Of a stretch of 64,000 nucleotides of DNA, positions 24,901 to 37,500 are shown one piece after another. Under the pieces are notes generated by a model, which saw only the letters and a program-made list of their open reading frames with translations, was not told the origin of the DNA and ran no database searches. The stretch covers positions 114,825,838-114,889,837 of the forward strand of contig CM056744.1 of assembly GCA_029851415.1 (NCBI GenBank), written 5' to 3'. Source of the DNA: Eretmocerus hayati. Its lineage: Eukaryota; Arthropoda; Insecta; Hymenoptera; Aphelinidae. Numbering within the stretch: position 1 is the first letter of the stretch; each line of letters begins with the position of its first letter. The translations under genes were made by a program, and so were the position numbers.

Positions 24901-27537
24901 ATACTTTTATTATTTTAATGATATTTTTCCGTCATAAGTCGGAAAAAATCGATTTTTCGAGAAAATATGTAGAGGAATAATTTGTAGATCTTTGAACGAT
25001 CTAAAAGAATGATCTCGACATTTTTCCTCGGAAAATGCATTCCTTTCGAGTTATTCTTCATCAAAGATATATTCAAATTTTTTCAAATAAACTCGCTCAA
25101 ACTGTTTATAGCGGGTTCAAACTATTTTTCTAAGTTAGCAAGGGTTTGGTCACTTAGTGATCGAATTCAGAGGTTTAGTCGCAGTACTATCTGCTTTGCA
25201 CCGATTTGTTTTCTCATGAATCGCATGAATGTATTGATTGTTCGCAGCGCTGACACTCCAGGTCACACATGCATTCTCATGACAGATTTAAGTGAAGAGG
25301 TGATCTGGACTATCGTGGTGATTGACAATGAGCTCATACTTACAAGAACTTTTATGGGAAAAAGAGTAGAGTCGGAACGCGAACAATATTCTCTTGACTG
25401 AACAAAGTGTTTCGGTATCAAAAAGATATTACTGCGGACAGTGCGGACGGGTTTCAGAGCACATGATTGATCACCGAAATAAGATGATAAAGGGAGGTGG
25501 ATCTGACCCTGAGCTCGAGTCTCGTCAGAAGCGGTTTTGATGCGATAAATTCCCTCTTCACAAATCATTTTCAATTATTCCCTTCGTAGTGACATTCCTG
25601 AGCCCTTTTCATCATCATGATCTATGATCGAATTATATATATATAAATATATATACTGCGAGTCGGCCATCTTAACTATCGTCCTTATCGCTCCAGTTTG
25701 CTGGTTAGCTCCAGTTCCCTCCAATTCGTGAGCACGTGTTCCTTCGTTCGTTGTGCTGAAGACTAGCTGCACGAGACCCTTTGTGCCCTTATGGTATCGC
25801 CCTTCTTGCCCTTTCCGCCCGGTACCATTATACCGTGTGAAGTGTATAGTTTACAGCAGCTTTTTCGGATGTAAGGCAGCGGAATACCTACCTGAATTCT
25901 TCAGCACAAAATTTGGAACCACAGGCACGACACCCTCGTGTGAGAAATTTGCAGAGAATCACAGGTTTGATATCTCATATTCATTATTTTGAATCACGGT
26001 GTTTTGTAGTTGAGAATATTGGAAATGACAAGGATCGATATGTGTTGATTTCATAGGTTGATTTACAATCCAGCTCAAAATTTATACATCGTTGATCATT
26101 AAACATTCCATAAATTATTGCATAGCTGTATGAATAGGTATTATGTAGTCTAATTTCATTCCCTGGGATAGCTATGGAGTACTTGAAATGGTAGATCTTT
26201 CGCACTCAACTTTTGTGAAATGTATCGTAATGCCAATATAGTCTCATCGCTCTACATCCTTCATTCAAATCAAATGTAGGTTATGAGGTGGAGAGTTTTT
26301 AACAATGGATCCAACCTTGACTTTGTGAGTAAGTCATTATGTCATAACATGCAGATTTATACTCTTTATCTTTGACAGAGACTCGACGAAAACAATATCC
26401 ACTGATCAAAATTTTCTTGAGCAAAACAAATTCTTTCCAGAATCTGAGTTGGCACATGATACTATATATTCTCAATCAGTCTTGATCTTGGGCTTGCATT
26501 TCCATCCTTAGATCCATAGAAGAAGTCAGATCCATCTCACAATCACAACATGAAACAAAAATCTCTTCGAACTTATATCGGAATACCTTTCTTGAGTGAA
26601 AATATGAACTGGCATCACAAAGGATTATGTTCCTTGTTGAAGTTTTATTCAAGAGTACTGCTACTTTTCTCTCTCAAGTATAAGGGCTTGCGCTGCTCTT
26701 GATCTGTTCTTAACAAACTCAGATTTGATTTCATGGTTATGAAGAGATTCAATGGCATTCAGACTATCCGAATATCTTAACCGATATTAATTTGAGAGTT
26801 GTGTTGACATGAGAAGGCTTCATCATTATTCTTTGTTATTAAAAAAACAGGCATCACCTCCTAACTTGTAATTTCAAATGGATCATTCCGTATCAATACT
26901 TTTGCAGTGCTTTTCATCACTCACATCACCTCCTTGAAAATTGTTAGTCTCATTTATTGAAATATTCCATATTCGCTCCCTTGGTCACTTATCGCATATG
27001 TCATAAGATATTCACACAATGAATTTCTGGTGTTGTTGAATTAGATACCCAGAATGGTGAAAACTTAAAGGTGTATCATCTCTTTGAAGAGGAGACAAGT
27101 TTTGTCCCACTCATCATTATTTTCAGTCCAATTTTTCCCAAACGAGTTCAGGTTTCATCTTCTTCAAGTATGTGCGATGTTGGTATTTTGATTCTTAGAG
27201 TTCCCAAACACCTCTCTCGTTAACTAGATATCATTAAAAATTATTATCAATCTAAATCAATTAGATGAAACTGAGAACAATAGGAAGATAACTCTAGCAT
27301 TGAATATTCCAAGTTTGAATTCCCTATTGAAGATCATTTGAAGAAAAAATTTTAGAAACGAGTTGGCTTTTGTGGGTAAAATGTCAAACGTAAAAGCAAA
27401 CCAAAACTTGAAAATGATCTGCAATATGTCATCTTCCCAATAGTTGACATCAATATTTTGATTTTTAGTTATTCATCTTTACTTGCAAAATTACTCATTT
27501 ATTGGAAGGAGTGTGATGAGAGAGGAAAAGCAATTAT
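24901..27537. other. Transposon interior without recognised gene
   Basis: Non-repetitive AT-rich DNA between the left array and the nested elements. A 130-codon frame at 25009-25401 has no recognisable domain. A TATA-rich stretch at 25633-25656 could serve as a promoter. Otherwise I see nothing. Confidence 0.4.
25633..25656 (+). promoter_or_regulatory. Possible TATA promoter of the transposase gene
   Basis: A TATATATAAATATATATA stretch is followed by unusually GC-richer sequence (CTGCGAGTCGGCC onward to about 25850), as expected at a transcription start with a 5' UTR. The transposase ATG is 5.7 kb away across nested elements, so a long 5'-UTR intron would be required. Simple AT-repeat is the alternative. 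Confidence 0.2.
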
Positions 27538-28985
27538 GGGAGAGTGGGGTGATTTGGACAGGGGCAAATTTGGAGAAGCTTAATAGGTCAGCCCAGGGTG
27601 AACCTAGGCTTTCGCCTCGTGAATACATTTTCAAAGGCATCACACACAATGGTCTCCATTGCGCTTAGACCTCCTAAAACGATACTGTGAGTCCACGCTG
27701 GCATAGGGGTGCTTCTAAATGAGGGTCTCACGCGGTTTCTTTTCCAAATGCAAGAATTCACGCCACTTTTGCAGAACTGTACAAGCTTAGTCGCCATAAA
27801 AGAGCCGAAAACTAAGGTAAGTGTACCCAACTTGCCCCCATTAAGCGATTTTCTTAATAACTTTGGCCCATCTCCATATTTTCCAACGTATTTCAGCTCA
27901 TTTTGAAGCTTGTTTTAAGACCTTCAAAATAAGTTAAGGTACATCCAATTTGAACCAACTGGAGCCAAACTGTTTCAATTCTCCCAAAAGGTGATTTTTG
28001 AAAGTTTACTAAAATGTGTACCCAACTTGCCCCCATTAAGCCTTTTTCTTAATAATTTTGGTTTGCTTCAACGATTTTCAAAGTGCTTCAGCTCATTTTG
28101 AAGCTTGTTTAAAGACCTTTGAAATGCACTAAACTACGTCCAATTTGGATCAATTGGAGCCGAACTGTCGCAATTCTTCCGAAATAAATGATGGAAATCG
28201 TCGATAAGAAGTCTTCATCACCGTGCACGCACATTTGGAGCTTTTCGGTGGTTCGAAACACTATTTCTGACCCATTTTGACGTGATAAACGCGTTCTGAA
28301 GGGTAAAAAAAGTCGTTCTGCGCGCCCTTTCGAGATAAACATATGGGGGCATGTTAGGTACACTCCGATGTTGGCATCCTTGTTTACAAATCGTCTCCGT
28401 GTTTTGCACATAAAACAACTCCATATTCAAATTTTGCAATTCTGAAAAATGGATTCTGAAGGTCTTGAAACAAGGAATCGAATGCGCTAAGGTACGTCAA
28501 GATTGGTTGAACTAAAAAAAATTCGCATATGTTTTACTGAATGCAATTCCTCGGTGCTTTCTTAGCTAAGCAATCACGAAAAATAGAAAAATCATTTTAG
28601 ATTTTCTGGAGAATGCAGGAATGATTCGGGGTCGACGCAAACTACTTACTTTCTCATATTTCAACATAACAAACGTGAAAAAAATTTGCCGAGAGGCCAA
28701 GGAGTGTCCATCCCCGAGATCGCCATATGGGGGCAAGTTGGGTACAGAGGCAAGTTGGGTACACTTACCTTATTTCGCAAAACCAAGATTTTGAGCCTTT
28801 GTGGGCGTGAATAGGCCAAGATGGAAGCCAGTGATTGCAATTTTGTGGAAATGAAAAATCGGGGGCATTTTGAGTCGGATTGGACGGAGCGAATTAGGAC
28901 AATGGTAGTAAATCCCATGTCAGATCGGTCGTAGATCGGGTACGTGCTCGTGATTTCGAGAGGATGATGGTACGTATCGAAGCGT
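27538..28985. mobile_element. GGGGAGAGTGGGGC-end element, copy B (right part missing)
   Basis: The left end GGGAGAGTGGGGTGATTTGG and the following 270 bp match copy C at 29798 segment by segment (GGTCTCCATTGCG, ACGATACTGTGAGTCCACGC, TAGGGGTGCTT). After the nested element at 27815-28770, the match resumes with AAGATTTTGAGC and GATCGG blocks and fades near 28985. No right terminal repeat is found, so this copy is truncated or rearranged. Confidence 0.65.
27815..28770. mobile_element. TA-flanked MITE/mariner-like element nested in copy B
   Basis: The terminal inverted repeats AGGTAAGTGTACCCAACTT (27815) and AAGTTGGGTACACTTACCT (ending 28770) are exact and flanked by TA at 27813-27814 and 28771-28772. 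Internal copies of GTACCCAACTTGCCCCCATT recur at 28017. Copy C of the host element lacks this segment at the matching place (AAAACTAGGTCACG), which proves the insertion. It is 956 bp with no transposase. Confidence 0.8.
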
Positions 28986-29797
28986 ATATATATACATACA
29001 TGTGTATATGCATACGCGAGGGCATACGCGCCTCGATATGTGTACATGGGTATTATCGCGAAAACTTACACATTTTTGACCCAAAAATTTAGAAATTAAA
29101 AATTCATACGCCTTGTATGCCCATCTCGGCTTCTTCTACTCCTTTTCGGATGCTGAGAGATAATGTGTTATAAAACGGATACAACCATTTTTTAGGGACT
29201 AGTTAGACCGGTACATGTGATTTTCACATGTATAAGACATAGAGAAAGTAGTACACGAAACTGACATTTGCCGGTTTTTGACGCCCCATTGTCTAGCGCG
29301 AAATCTTGATGCGATGGGACCAAATGACCTTAAAATTCGTGTTGAGTTGGTTAACTTAAGTCGAAAATACATGCTCTGAAGCAGATGACCCCATTTCTCC
29401 CTCTTTTTCGTTCTCTTGAGTATCCCAAGAACGACTTTGGAATGCACGAAACTGACATGCATGGAACTGATATTTTACCCTTAAAACCGCTCGCAAGAAT
29501 AGTGAAGTTGAGGTAGAATCTTCTACGCGCGGATTTCGTCTATTTCCGTCATATTCTAATGAAAGGAGTGTTTGCACTTAGATAAAATTGACTTCTATTG
29601 GGGTAACATGTTATGCACGAAACTGAAAGAGTTTTTCACGTGGCTCATTTTCGGCTATAAATTTTAATCCAGTGCTCGAAAATTCGATTCTGGGCCTTTT
29701 CTCCTATCAAGGTCTCACCTCTTCCTTTCGTCGAGTTTGCACAAGCTCAAGCGTTTTGAGTTGTCAGCTAAAACGCAGGCATTACATTATACCTATA
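28986..29797. other. Spacer with repeated CACGAAACTGACAT motif
   Basis: GCACGAAACTGA(C/A)A-like motifs recur near 29256, 29444 and 29613. Similar text (GAAACTGACATTTGG and 'cttaaa') occurs near 57886, so this is probably fragments of another dispersed repeat. No gene is seen. Confidence 0.35.
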
Positions 29798-31014
29798 GGG
29801 GAGAGTGGGGCAAAATTGGATAAGTGAGATAGCTCGGTCGGAGGCGAGTCTAGGCTTTCGCCGCGTAAACTCTCTTTCAATACCATTACAGACAATGGTT
29901 TTTATCGCGGTTAGACCTCCCAAAACGACACTGGGAGTCCACGCTGACATAGGGGTGCTTTTCGAGGGCCTGACGCGGTTTATTTTCCAAATGCAAAAAT
30001 TCACGCTACTTGTGCAAAATTAGACGAGCTTAATCGCCGTTTTGGGGTCGAAAACTAGGTCACGAAACGAAGATTTTGAGCTATCGTGGGCCAACATCGG
30101 TTCACTTGGGCCCAAATGATCACAATTCTGCGAAAAAAACGCCTGGGGGCATTTTTGGACAAATTGGTGGGGGCGAATTTGGACAATGCTAAATCCCATC
30201 TAAAATCGGTCGACCGATCGCCTGTCCGTGTTTTTCGAGAATAATCGTGCGTATCGAGGCGCGTATGCGTTTGGGCGAGTTTTTGGAAGCGCGGGAGGTT
30301 GAGGGTGAGTAAGATGATTAAAAATGGGTGAGAAAGTGAAGTTACGATGTCCAATGGCCGTCTTAGGAGTCAGTTCAGAGGTCAGAAGTCGCTTTCAACG
30401 TGTTCCAAGATAGTGCTCGATTTAAGCATTTTCACTCTCGCATTCGATGACATTGCCTTGAATGTTACACACTATCAGCGGGATCGTTGACGTAGGCGCG
30501 AGTATGAATACCTCCAATGTGAAGAAAAAAGGAAAAGAGTCGACTCTTAGAAGCCACGAGTCGATTGCTGATTTGCTGAAGACAGCAGTGCAACAATGAA
30601 GCGCCTATTTCAATAATGTTGAAGAATGACACAAAAATGGCTCGCTTGCCTGGGCTATGGGAGGATGTGAAAGTCTCGGGCGGCTTTCCATCTTTTCTAT
30701 GGGTTACTACCACGTGTCTTGATGAGAAAATGCGACTCTAATATGTAGGGAATAATGCCGTATACCTCAATTTTGAAAGGCTGTCCAAATTTGCCCCCAA
30801 AACTTGTCAGAAGTGCCCCCAAGCTAGACGCTAATTTGGACAGATTTTTGTTTTTCAACTTTAAGAAAAACTATGAACGCTGAGACCTAGGAGTCTGAAC
30901 ATTTTTCTACAATGTATTCAATAGTTGAACTTCAAAGTCCCATAGCGCGCCTAGCCCCAAGTATCGCCAAATAGCCTCACTGCAAAATCCGTCCAATTTT
31001 GCCCCACTCTCCCC
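29798..31014. mobile_element. GGGGAGAGTGGGGC-end element, intact copy C
   Basis: Terminal inverted repeats of 23 bp are perfect: GGGGAGAGTGGGGCAAAATT at 29798 and AATTTTGCCCCACTCTCCCC ending at 31014. It is 1217 bp without a transposase, so non-autonomous. It matches copy B at 27538 and copy A at 1015. The target duplication is not obvious. Confidence 0.75.
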
Positions 31015-31352
31015 TGTGTGTCATTCTCTCACATGAGTCTGTGTATGGGCATTGCTAGTGTCTTAACTCGCGGCTTGGAAACTCTTGAATATTGGCGAGT
31101 GTGGCTTTGAACATCTTCTTTTCGAACCAAAACGATATTTATTTCCAGAGTTTTTGTCAATTACACGACCTGGACTTCAAACTTCCCAACTTGTCTGTTA
31201 CCTCAAGATTCTATTCGGTATCAGATGTTATGTTAAAATGATGAGTCATTGAATGTTTTCTATTAGGATTCCCACCAACCACTCAATCGAAAGGGTCGTT
31301 TAAATTTGAGGTGCAGATTTGGAAGCCGTACCATTTTTGACCTACATTTGCA

Positions 31353-33635
31353 ATGCCCAGATTGCCGAAGGGCTCACAGCCGCAAAGCTCTAGACATATC
31401 AATCGGCTCAGCCGATCCCAAACTCATGATGACATTCAGAATATAATGTCAGAATTGTCAAAATTGCAAGCAGAATCAAGTCCATTGAACGCTGATGATG
31501 ATGATAAAACTACACACGATGATGACATCATCATCCCTTATCAGGAAAGTGTTCAGAATCATTCTCAAGATGAACAGAATTATCCTGAAGCGATAGCAAC
31601 GTCCATCCAAATACATTCACATGACACACACTCACTAGACGGTTCACAGGCCCCAACACTTCGAGTCGATGTAGGTGACGAATTTTCACCCGCAAATTCC
31701 ATGCAGTCGCAAGACAATGAAATATATCAATCGGGAGAAGATAGCAGTGATAGCGACAATGCTAGCAACACAGATGAATCAGACTCTGAAGTTGACCCAA
31801 GAATATTTTTGCTTCCAAAGGATATGTTGCAACAAGCCCAAAGTAGAGAAGATCTTGAATTCACAAATGATATCCACGAATGGGCCATTCTTCATTTCAT
31901 CAAACACAGTGCGTTGAGAGCTCTCTTAGCTATCTTGAACAAACGCACCAATACTAAATTTGTCAAGGATCCCAGAACATTGTTAAAAACCCCTAAATCC
32001 TCAAAAATTATTGATCTTGGAGGAAGTAAGTACTGTTACACAGGACTATTGAATGCCTTGAAAAAGATAGTCAGGATAAAAACTTTACGAGGTCAAATAT
32101 TCAACACAATCAAGCTCTCTATCAATATAGACGGTGCTCCACTTTGTGGAGATTCTTCAGAACAAGGGTGTTGGACAATTTTGTGTAAAGACGTGCACTG
32201 TGACGCTGTTTTCGTGGTTGGTATATCTCATGGTCCTGGTAAACCTGATCGAGATGGGTTTTTGAAACCATTCATAGAAGAATGCAATGAGTTGACAAGA
32301 AATGGGTTCGAATGTGACAACCTGAAGCTGAAACTTGAAATAGATAAGATTTGTTGTGACGGTCCTGCTAAGTCATTTATTCTGAATACTAAACACCCTA
32401 CTGGTTACTTTAGTTGTAGTAAGTGTCTTATTGAGGGAGGGCATTCCGATTGTGTCTGTTTTCCTGTCCCAGATCTGGAAACTCTGGAACGATATTGTCA
32501 TGTGCTTTTGCGTACTGATGTTGATTTCAAAAATATTGCTTACCTCGGTACTTATCAGCATGGTCCGACCATAATGCTGGATTTAGAGGATCTAGAGCCG
32601 ATCACTGACGTTGTGATGGACCCTTTACATCATGTTTATTTTGGAAATATGAAACCTTTGCTAAAAGTATGGATTGAAGGCTCAAAAACCAAGAAAGGTA
32701 AACTTCCAGCCCATCAAATCGCCCTCATTAATCAGCGATTGCACAATTTGAAGAATGCTCTGCCTTTTGAGTTTAATAGACGATGTAGTACTTTGAAAAA
32801 TTGGAAAAAATGGAAGGCTACTCAGTACAGGCGTTTTCTTTTGTATGACGGTCCTCCGATATTGAAGGATATCTTGGCACCCGAAGCGTTCAAAAACTTC
32901 CTGATGTTGCATCTTGGTATTTACATTCTGTCAAGTAAAAAACTCGTCCAGGACGAAGAAAATGTTTTGTATGCTGAATCTTTATTGATAAAATATGTTT
33001 ACGGTTTCCAAAAACTATACGGGAAAGGCGATGTAACTCACGGTATTCATTGTACAATCCATATTGCTAAGGACGTTCTTAGACATGGGCCCTTGGAAAC
33101 TTTCAGCGCCTTTCCTTTCGAGAGCTACTTATATTTCTTGAAAAGACTAATTAGAAAAGGAGAAAAACCATTGGAGCAAATAGATCGAAGACTAGCTGAA
33201 TATGATAGACTGATAGAATTGAAGAATGAGATCATAATCAATGAAAATGAGTTCGAGGTTACTAAATCACATCATAAGGGCCCACTCATTGATTCCATCC
33301 TTTCCCATGAGCAATATAAAGTCTTAAAAAGTAGCTGTTGGCGACTAGATGTTGATGATGACCGCAATAATTGCGTCATGCTTGACGATGGGTGCATAAC
33401 TAATGTTGTCAACATTGTTCGCAGTGAAGGTATCTTGCACGTTGTAGGCAGAAAATGCAATAAACAAGCTGGTCTATTCACCTTAGATGATTTTCAGAGT
33501 AGCTTGTTTGGTATTAACATTGTTTTGGATTCTCATGAGATCGGTGCATGGCCGTGTAGCAAAATAATTGCTAAGATCTTTAAAATCCCATATGGTGGAG
33601 GATTTGTATCATATCCTTTGATTCATACTCTATAA
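31353..33635 (+). CDS. TNP2-like transposase (CACTA/CMC type)
   Basis: 760 residues in one exon. The first 170 residues are acidic and low-complexity. The catalytic region then shows INIDGAPLCGD (Asp260), HGPGKPDRDGFLKPFIEECN and ICCDGPAKSFI (Asp336), which fit the first two acids of a DDE/D transposase. A Cys cluster, GYFSCSKCLIEGGHSDCVC, is typical of the family. Next come MDPLHHVYFGNMKPLLKVW and, near the C-terminus, HGPLETFSAFPFESYLYFLK, which resembles the DUF4218-like tail of TNP2 proteins. It would cut and join the ends of the 18-kb element. The frame is intact and ends in the usual FPL/YPLIH-like tail. It is the only recognisable transposase in the window, and the gene is probably recently active. 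Confidence 0.82.
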   Translation: MPRLPKGSQPQSSRHINRLSRSQTHDDIQNIMSELSKLQAESSPLNADDDDKTTHDDDIIIPYQESVQNHSQDEQNYPEAIATSIQIHSHDTHSLDGSQAPTLRVDVGDEFSPANSMQSQDNEIYQSGEDSSDSDNASNTDESDSEVDPRIFLLPKDMLQQAQSREDLEFTNDIHEWAILHFIKHSALRALLAILNKRTNTKFVKDPRTLLKTPKSSKIIDLGGSKYCYTGLLNALKKIVRIKTLRGQIFNTIKLSINIDGAPLCGDSSEQGCWTILCKDVHCDAVFVVGISHGPGKPDRDGFLKPFIEECNELTRNGFECDNLKLKLEIDKICCDGPAKSFILNTKHPTGYFSCSKCLIEGGHSDCVCFPVPDLETLERYCHVLLRTDVDFKNIAYLGTYQHGPTIMLDLEDLEPITDVVMDPLHHVYFGNMKPLLKVWIEGSKTKKGKLPAHQIALINQRLHNLKNALPFEFNRRCSTLKNWKKWKATQYRRFLLYDGPPILKDILAPEAFKNFLMLHLGIYILSSKKLVQDEENVLYAESLLIKYVYGFQKLYGKGDVTHGIHCTIHIAKDVLRHGPLETFSAFPFESYLYFLKRLIRKGEKPLEQIDRRLAEYDRLIELKNEIIINENEFEVTKSHHKGPLIDSILSHEQYKVLKSSCWRLDVDDDRNNCVMLDDGCITNVVNIVRSEGILHVVGRKCNKQAGLFTLDDFQSSLFGINIVLDSHEIGAWPCSKIIAKIFKIPYGGGFVSYPLIHTL

Positions 33636-34509
33636 TCTCCATATCAATGAAAATTGAATGTGGATCTAACTTTCGTACATTTCTAATTGTAATCATTGTC
33701 AAATACTTTCAGAATTTTTTATCAGGAAATATAGATCATGTCATTGATAGAATTGATAGTATCGATTTAGTATCGCAATCATATGAAGGGTTCGGTGCAC
33801 GTAGAGATCATCTAGTATTAAGAGGTGTCCGCTATTAGAGTGCCCGTTGTTGGGAGATTGTACTGTGCCTCGTCAGCTTTGCAGCTCGAATGCAAAGACT
33901 CTTTTCTATCGCTAGTAGCCCACCGTTATTACCACGCGTCTTTTTTCTTGTGTCATTATCAAGAAATCTTTGATCCAGAGTTCCTGCGGTCTGTCAACTA
34001 TACTTCCGTGCGCGAAGAATTATACGGCTTCATTCCTATGTCATCTCAAAAATGATGAATGCTCCAGGCTTAAAGAACTTCAGTCACATGAACTCACTTG
34101 AGAGCTCCGATTTCTTGGCTTTGGACTGTTACTTTTACGCCATGCCTTGTGCCGCACGGTGAAACGAATGATATCAGCGGTATTAGGCTTCAAACCATAT
34201 ATGCTTATTTGCTTATTTCTCCTCTTGTATCAAGCTGTATCAAGGTAGATCATCTATAATCAGGATGAGACATTCCTGTACTATTCCTGTCGAGTTATCA
34301 ATCGTTGCAAATCGTTAAGGAATCTGTTTTCTCAACCTAGGGAATACAATAGGCTTCGTTCCCTCTCATCTCGCGTAGATTATCAATAATGATGTATGTT
34401 CTGATTCAATCGTACCAGAAACCAAGAAGTATCACTCTCAATTTGTATATTTCAAGCTGAATTTGACAGTAACTGGACGCTTGGACAAAAGGGAGTATAA
34501 TACATCACA
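33636..34509. other. Spacer between the two transposon genes
   Basis: It should hold the transposase 3' UTR and the promoter of the DUF4806-type gene. A TATAAT-like motif at 34496-34501 is only about 10 bases before the ATG, too close for a TATA box. No coding block is recognised. Confidence 0.35.
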
Positions 34510-37500
34510 ATGCCCAAGCCTTTCGCCATCATCAAAGATGAGAATGGAGTCAAACGAGTTGTAGCAACAACATGGTTATCGGACGATCTAGATACCTTCA
34601 AATGGCCGCCATTTGACGATGTAGCAAAAGTCGTGAAAGCTGTCACTGATTTGGTTGAACCAGATGATGATTGGGACGACTTCGAAGTGACGAAGTTCAT
34701 AAGATATAAAGGTGGGATTTTAAGTAATGCTTAGTTATCGTTCTGAGTGCTCTCTAGCTGTTTTCAGCGCCATCTTGCGGTAAGATTGGTTTTATTGTGA
34801 ATTTTAAATAAACCAAACAACGTATAACAGCTTGCGATGTACCGCCACCTGCGGGGAATTTTCCTGCAGTTTTGGAAACAAAAATTCATCGAGATTGATG
34901 CAAAATTCAGCCAACAAAGTTGCGAGAATATCTGTATAGTTTTGTTTAATTTTTTCCGCAAATTTGTGAGCTTAATTTTGCACCGATCTCGATGAAACTT
35001 TTTTTTAAATTCGCAGAAAAATATTCTACAGGTGGCGGTATAATTGGTCTCCTGCATCTTTCTTTTTGAGAATTATCATTGACAATATACCAATTTGGTC
35101 GCTAGAGGCGCCACCGTCGCATTTCAAAAGGTAGAGAGCACTCTTGAGGGGGTTCGAAAGGAACTCGCGAGTCAAGGTAAAAACCGATAGTGGCAATGGA
35201 ACCAAAAATCCATATTCACGTTCCTGACTGCTTGAATTTCTATCTGTGAATTCAAAATATGAATTGAGATGAGGCCAGAAATCATTTCCACAATGTTCGG
35301 ATCTGTGGAGTTATGAATTTTAATTTTTGGTGCATTGATTGACTACCGTAACATCGCCGTAACGAGCACGAGAATTGCAAATATAACCTCCCCGTCATCA
35401 GCTTGTATTGAAAAAATCTCTTCAAAATGTCCGTCAACCCTGGATTTTCATTCATTTATCATAAATTATGGAATCACAGCTTTCTAGGTAATTCCTCATT
35501 ATTGTGGCTGATAAATACGAAAAAATATCCCGTCACTTAATTCGCTAGAATCTTCGATATGCCCGTCAGACGTGGGTCGAACATCCAATTTTCAAATGAG
35601 TCAATCTCGAAAATTCCATAGTCAACACATATTTTTTCCACCGGCAATCGATCCGGAGGCTTTCAATCTATAGATTCCATCAGACCCAACTTGCTGTCCG
35701 GAAAAGTCAGGAACTATCGAACCCCCTCAGTTTTTCGTATTCAGTTGAAAATTTGGTATTTAAGGAGTTACATCAGACTTTTTAGGCTCGAAGAATCATG
35801 CCTCTCTTTTTCAGTTCAAAACATTTTTTTTCGTCTTCTAAGAGTATGAATTGTGAAATTAACTATTGTTATCGGGATTTCGATGAATCGCGTGTTTTTC
35901 GTTATACAGATACTTATAGTGGGGCCGTTGCTGATATAAATTTGAAACTAGACGAAGTCACTGACGCAAGTGACGACGAGAAACTAAAACATAGTAGAGC
36001 TTCACGAAGAGCGAAGAAATTATCTATGAGTCCTCCATCGCCTAAAAAATCATCTGGAAAGAGGGTTCGCACTTCAAGCGACATCGAAGAAACCCCATCT
36101 CCAAAAAAGTCAAAACGCAATGGGAGTATTTCAGAAGAAAGTTCTAGCGACGAGAGTACTCCCAATACAGCTACCGCAACTACTGCGGCGGAACCAACCA
36201 GGACCTCTTTAAAAGTTCCGAGTAAACTCGCTCTCTTCAGTTATGAAAGTAATGGTAAAGGAAATGCCAAAACAAGTGGTTCTCGCAACGATGGTAGGTT
36301 ACCATTGTACGGCTCTTGAATTGCTAGCTCATCTCTCTCTTCTCATCCATCAGGGTTGTCGCAGATTAGTGTACTTTCGTTCATTCGTCGCAAACCCTTA
36401 CCCAGTTCCCCATAATTCTCATTCACATCATGATGTTGAGTCTTACATTGGTCTTTCAGGTCGAGTATCCTCCCATGTAGTTTCTAGTGAAGAATCACCA
36501 CGTATCACGGAAGATTTTGTGTGGAATCCGAAGTCAACGGAGGAGGGTCAATTCATACTCTTCAGTAAGACTCTTCCATAACTCTATTGAATAGTTGGCA
36601 GTGGTATTTGCAGAATAGTTATCTCTCTTCGTAGGTATGATGAAACAGGTACTTTTGAAAACCAATAAGTTGACTCGCAACGTCGATTTGTTATTGAAGA
36701 GAAATCAAGCAAAGGATAATGAAGTGAAATGCTTAGCAATTCCTTCGACATCCTCGATGATACCCATCGACAATGATGTTTGTCAACATTTCCCTATTGA
36801 TGATAAAAAAGTTTCAAAACCTCACAAAAAAGATAAGAAAGATGGAGAGAAAGAATCCAGAAATGAAGAAGAAGATGGACCCAAGAGTATTAGTGTTGTG
36901 GAGGAAAAACTGACGAAAAAGAAGGGATTTTTTAAAAAAGTAGTGAGTATTCCTTCAAAAACCTCGATATCCATGTGTTTACCCTCCACATTTACATTCA
37001 TCGATAGATGGTCGAAAACTGTTGCAAAATCCTCCAAGAAATATCGTCGAAATCACAAAAATCACTTTTGAGCAATCGAAATGCAACCGTGACGTTCTTG
37101 TTTAGAAATTTCGACGCCGGAATTTATTCTCTTTCTCTCAGTGGTTCCAGGATCCCACCACGACTATTTTGATGATTTTGTTCGAATCCTACTGCAATGT
37201 GCATGTGGTGGATCGAATAACAGTCACTGCCCTTCTATGAATACGTTAAATCCCTCTCATGATCATTAGTGACTATTTATGTTTTTCCACCTTTTTTGGT
37301 GGCATAGTTGTTGACCAATGATATTACTCGATGTGATGAACTACTCTCATATTGAACTTGCAGGTGAATTGGATGCTCAATTTAGGTGGAGAAACCGCAC
37401 ATGAACTTGTTTACAATATAATGATGGCATCTTTTACTAATGAAGTTGCTAATAAATACAGCTATGTGGGTTTGAAATCGAAAGCCCCATTCATGGATCT

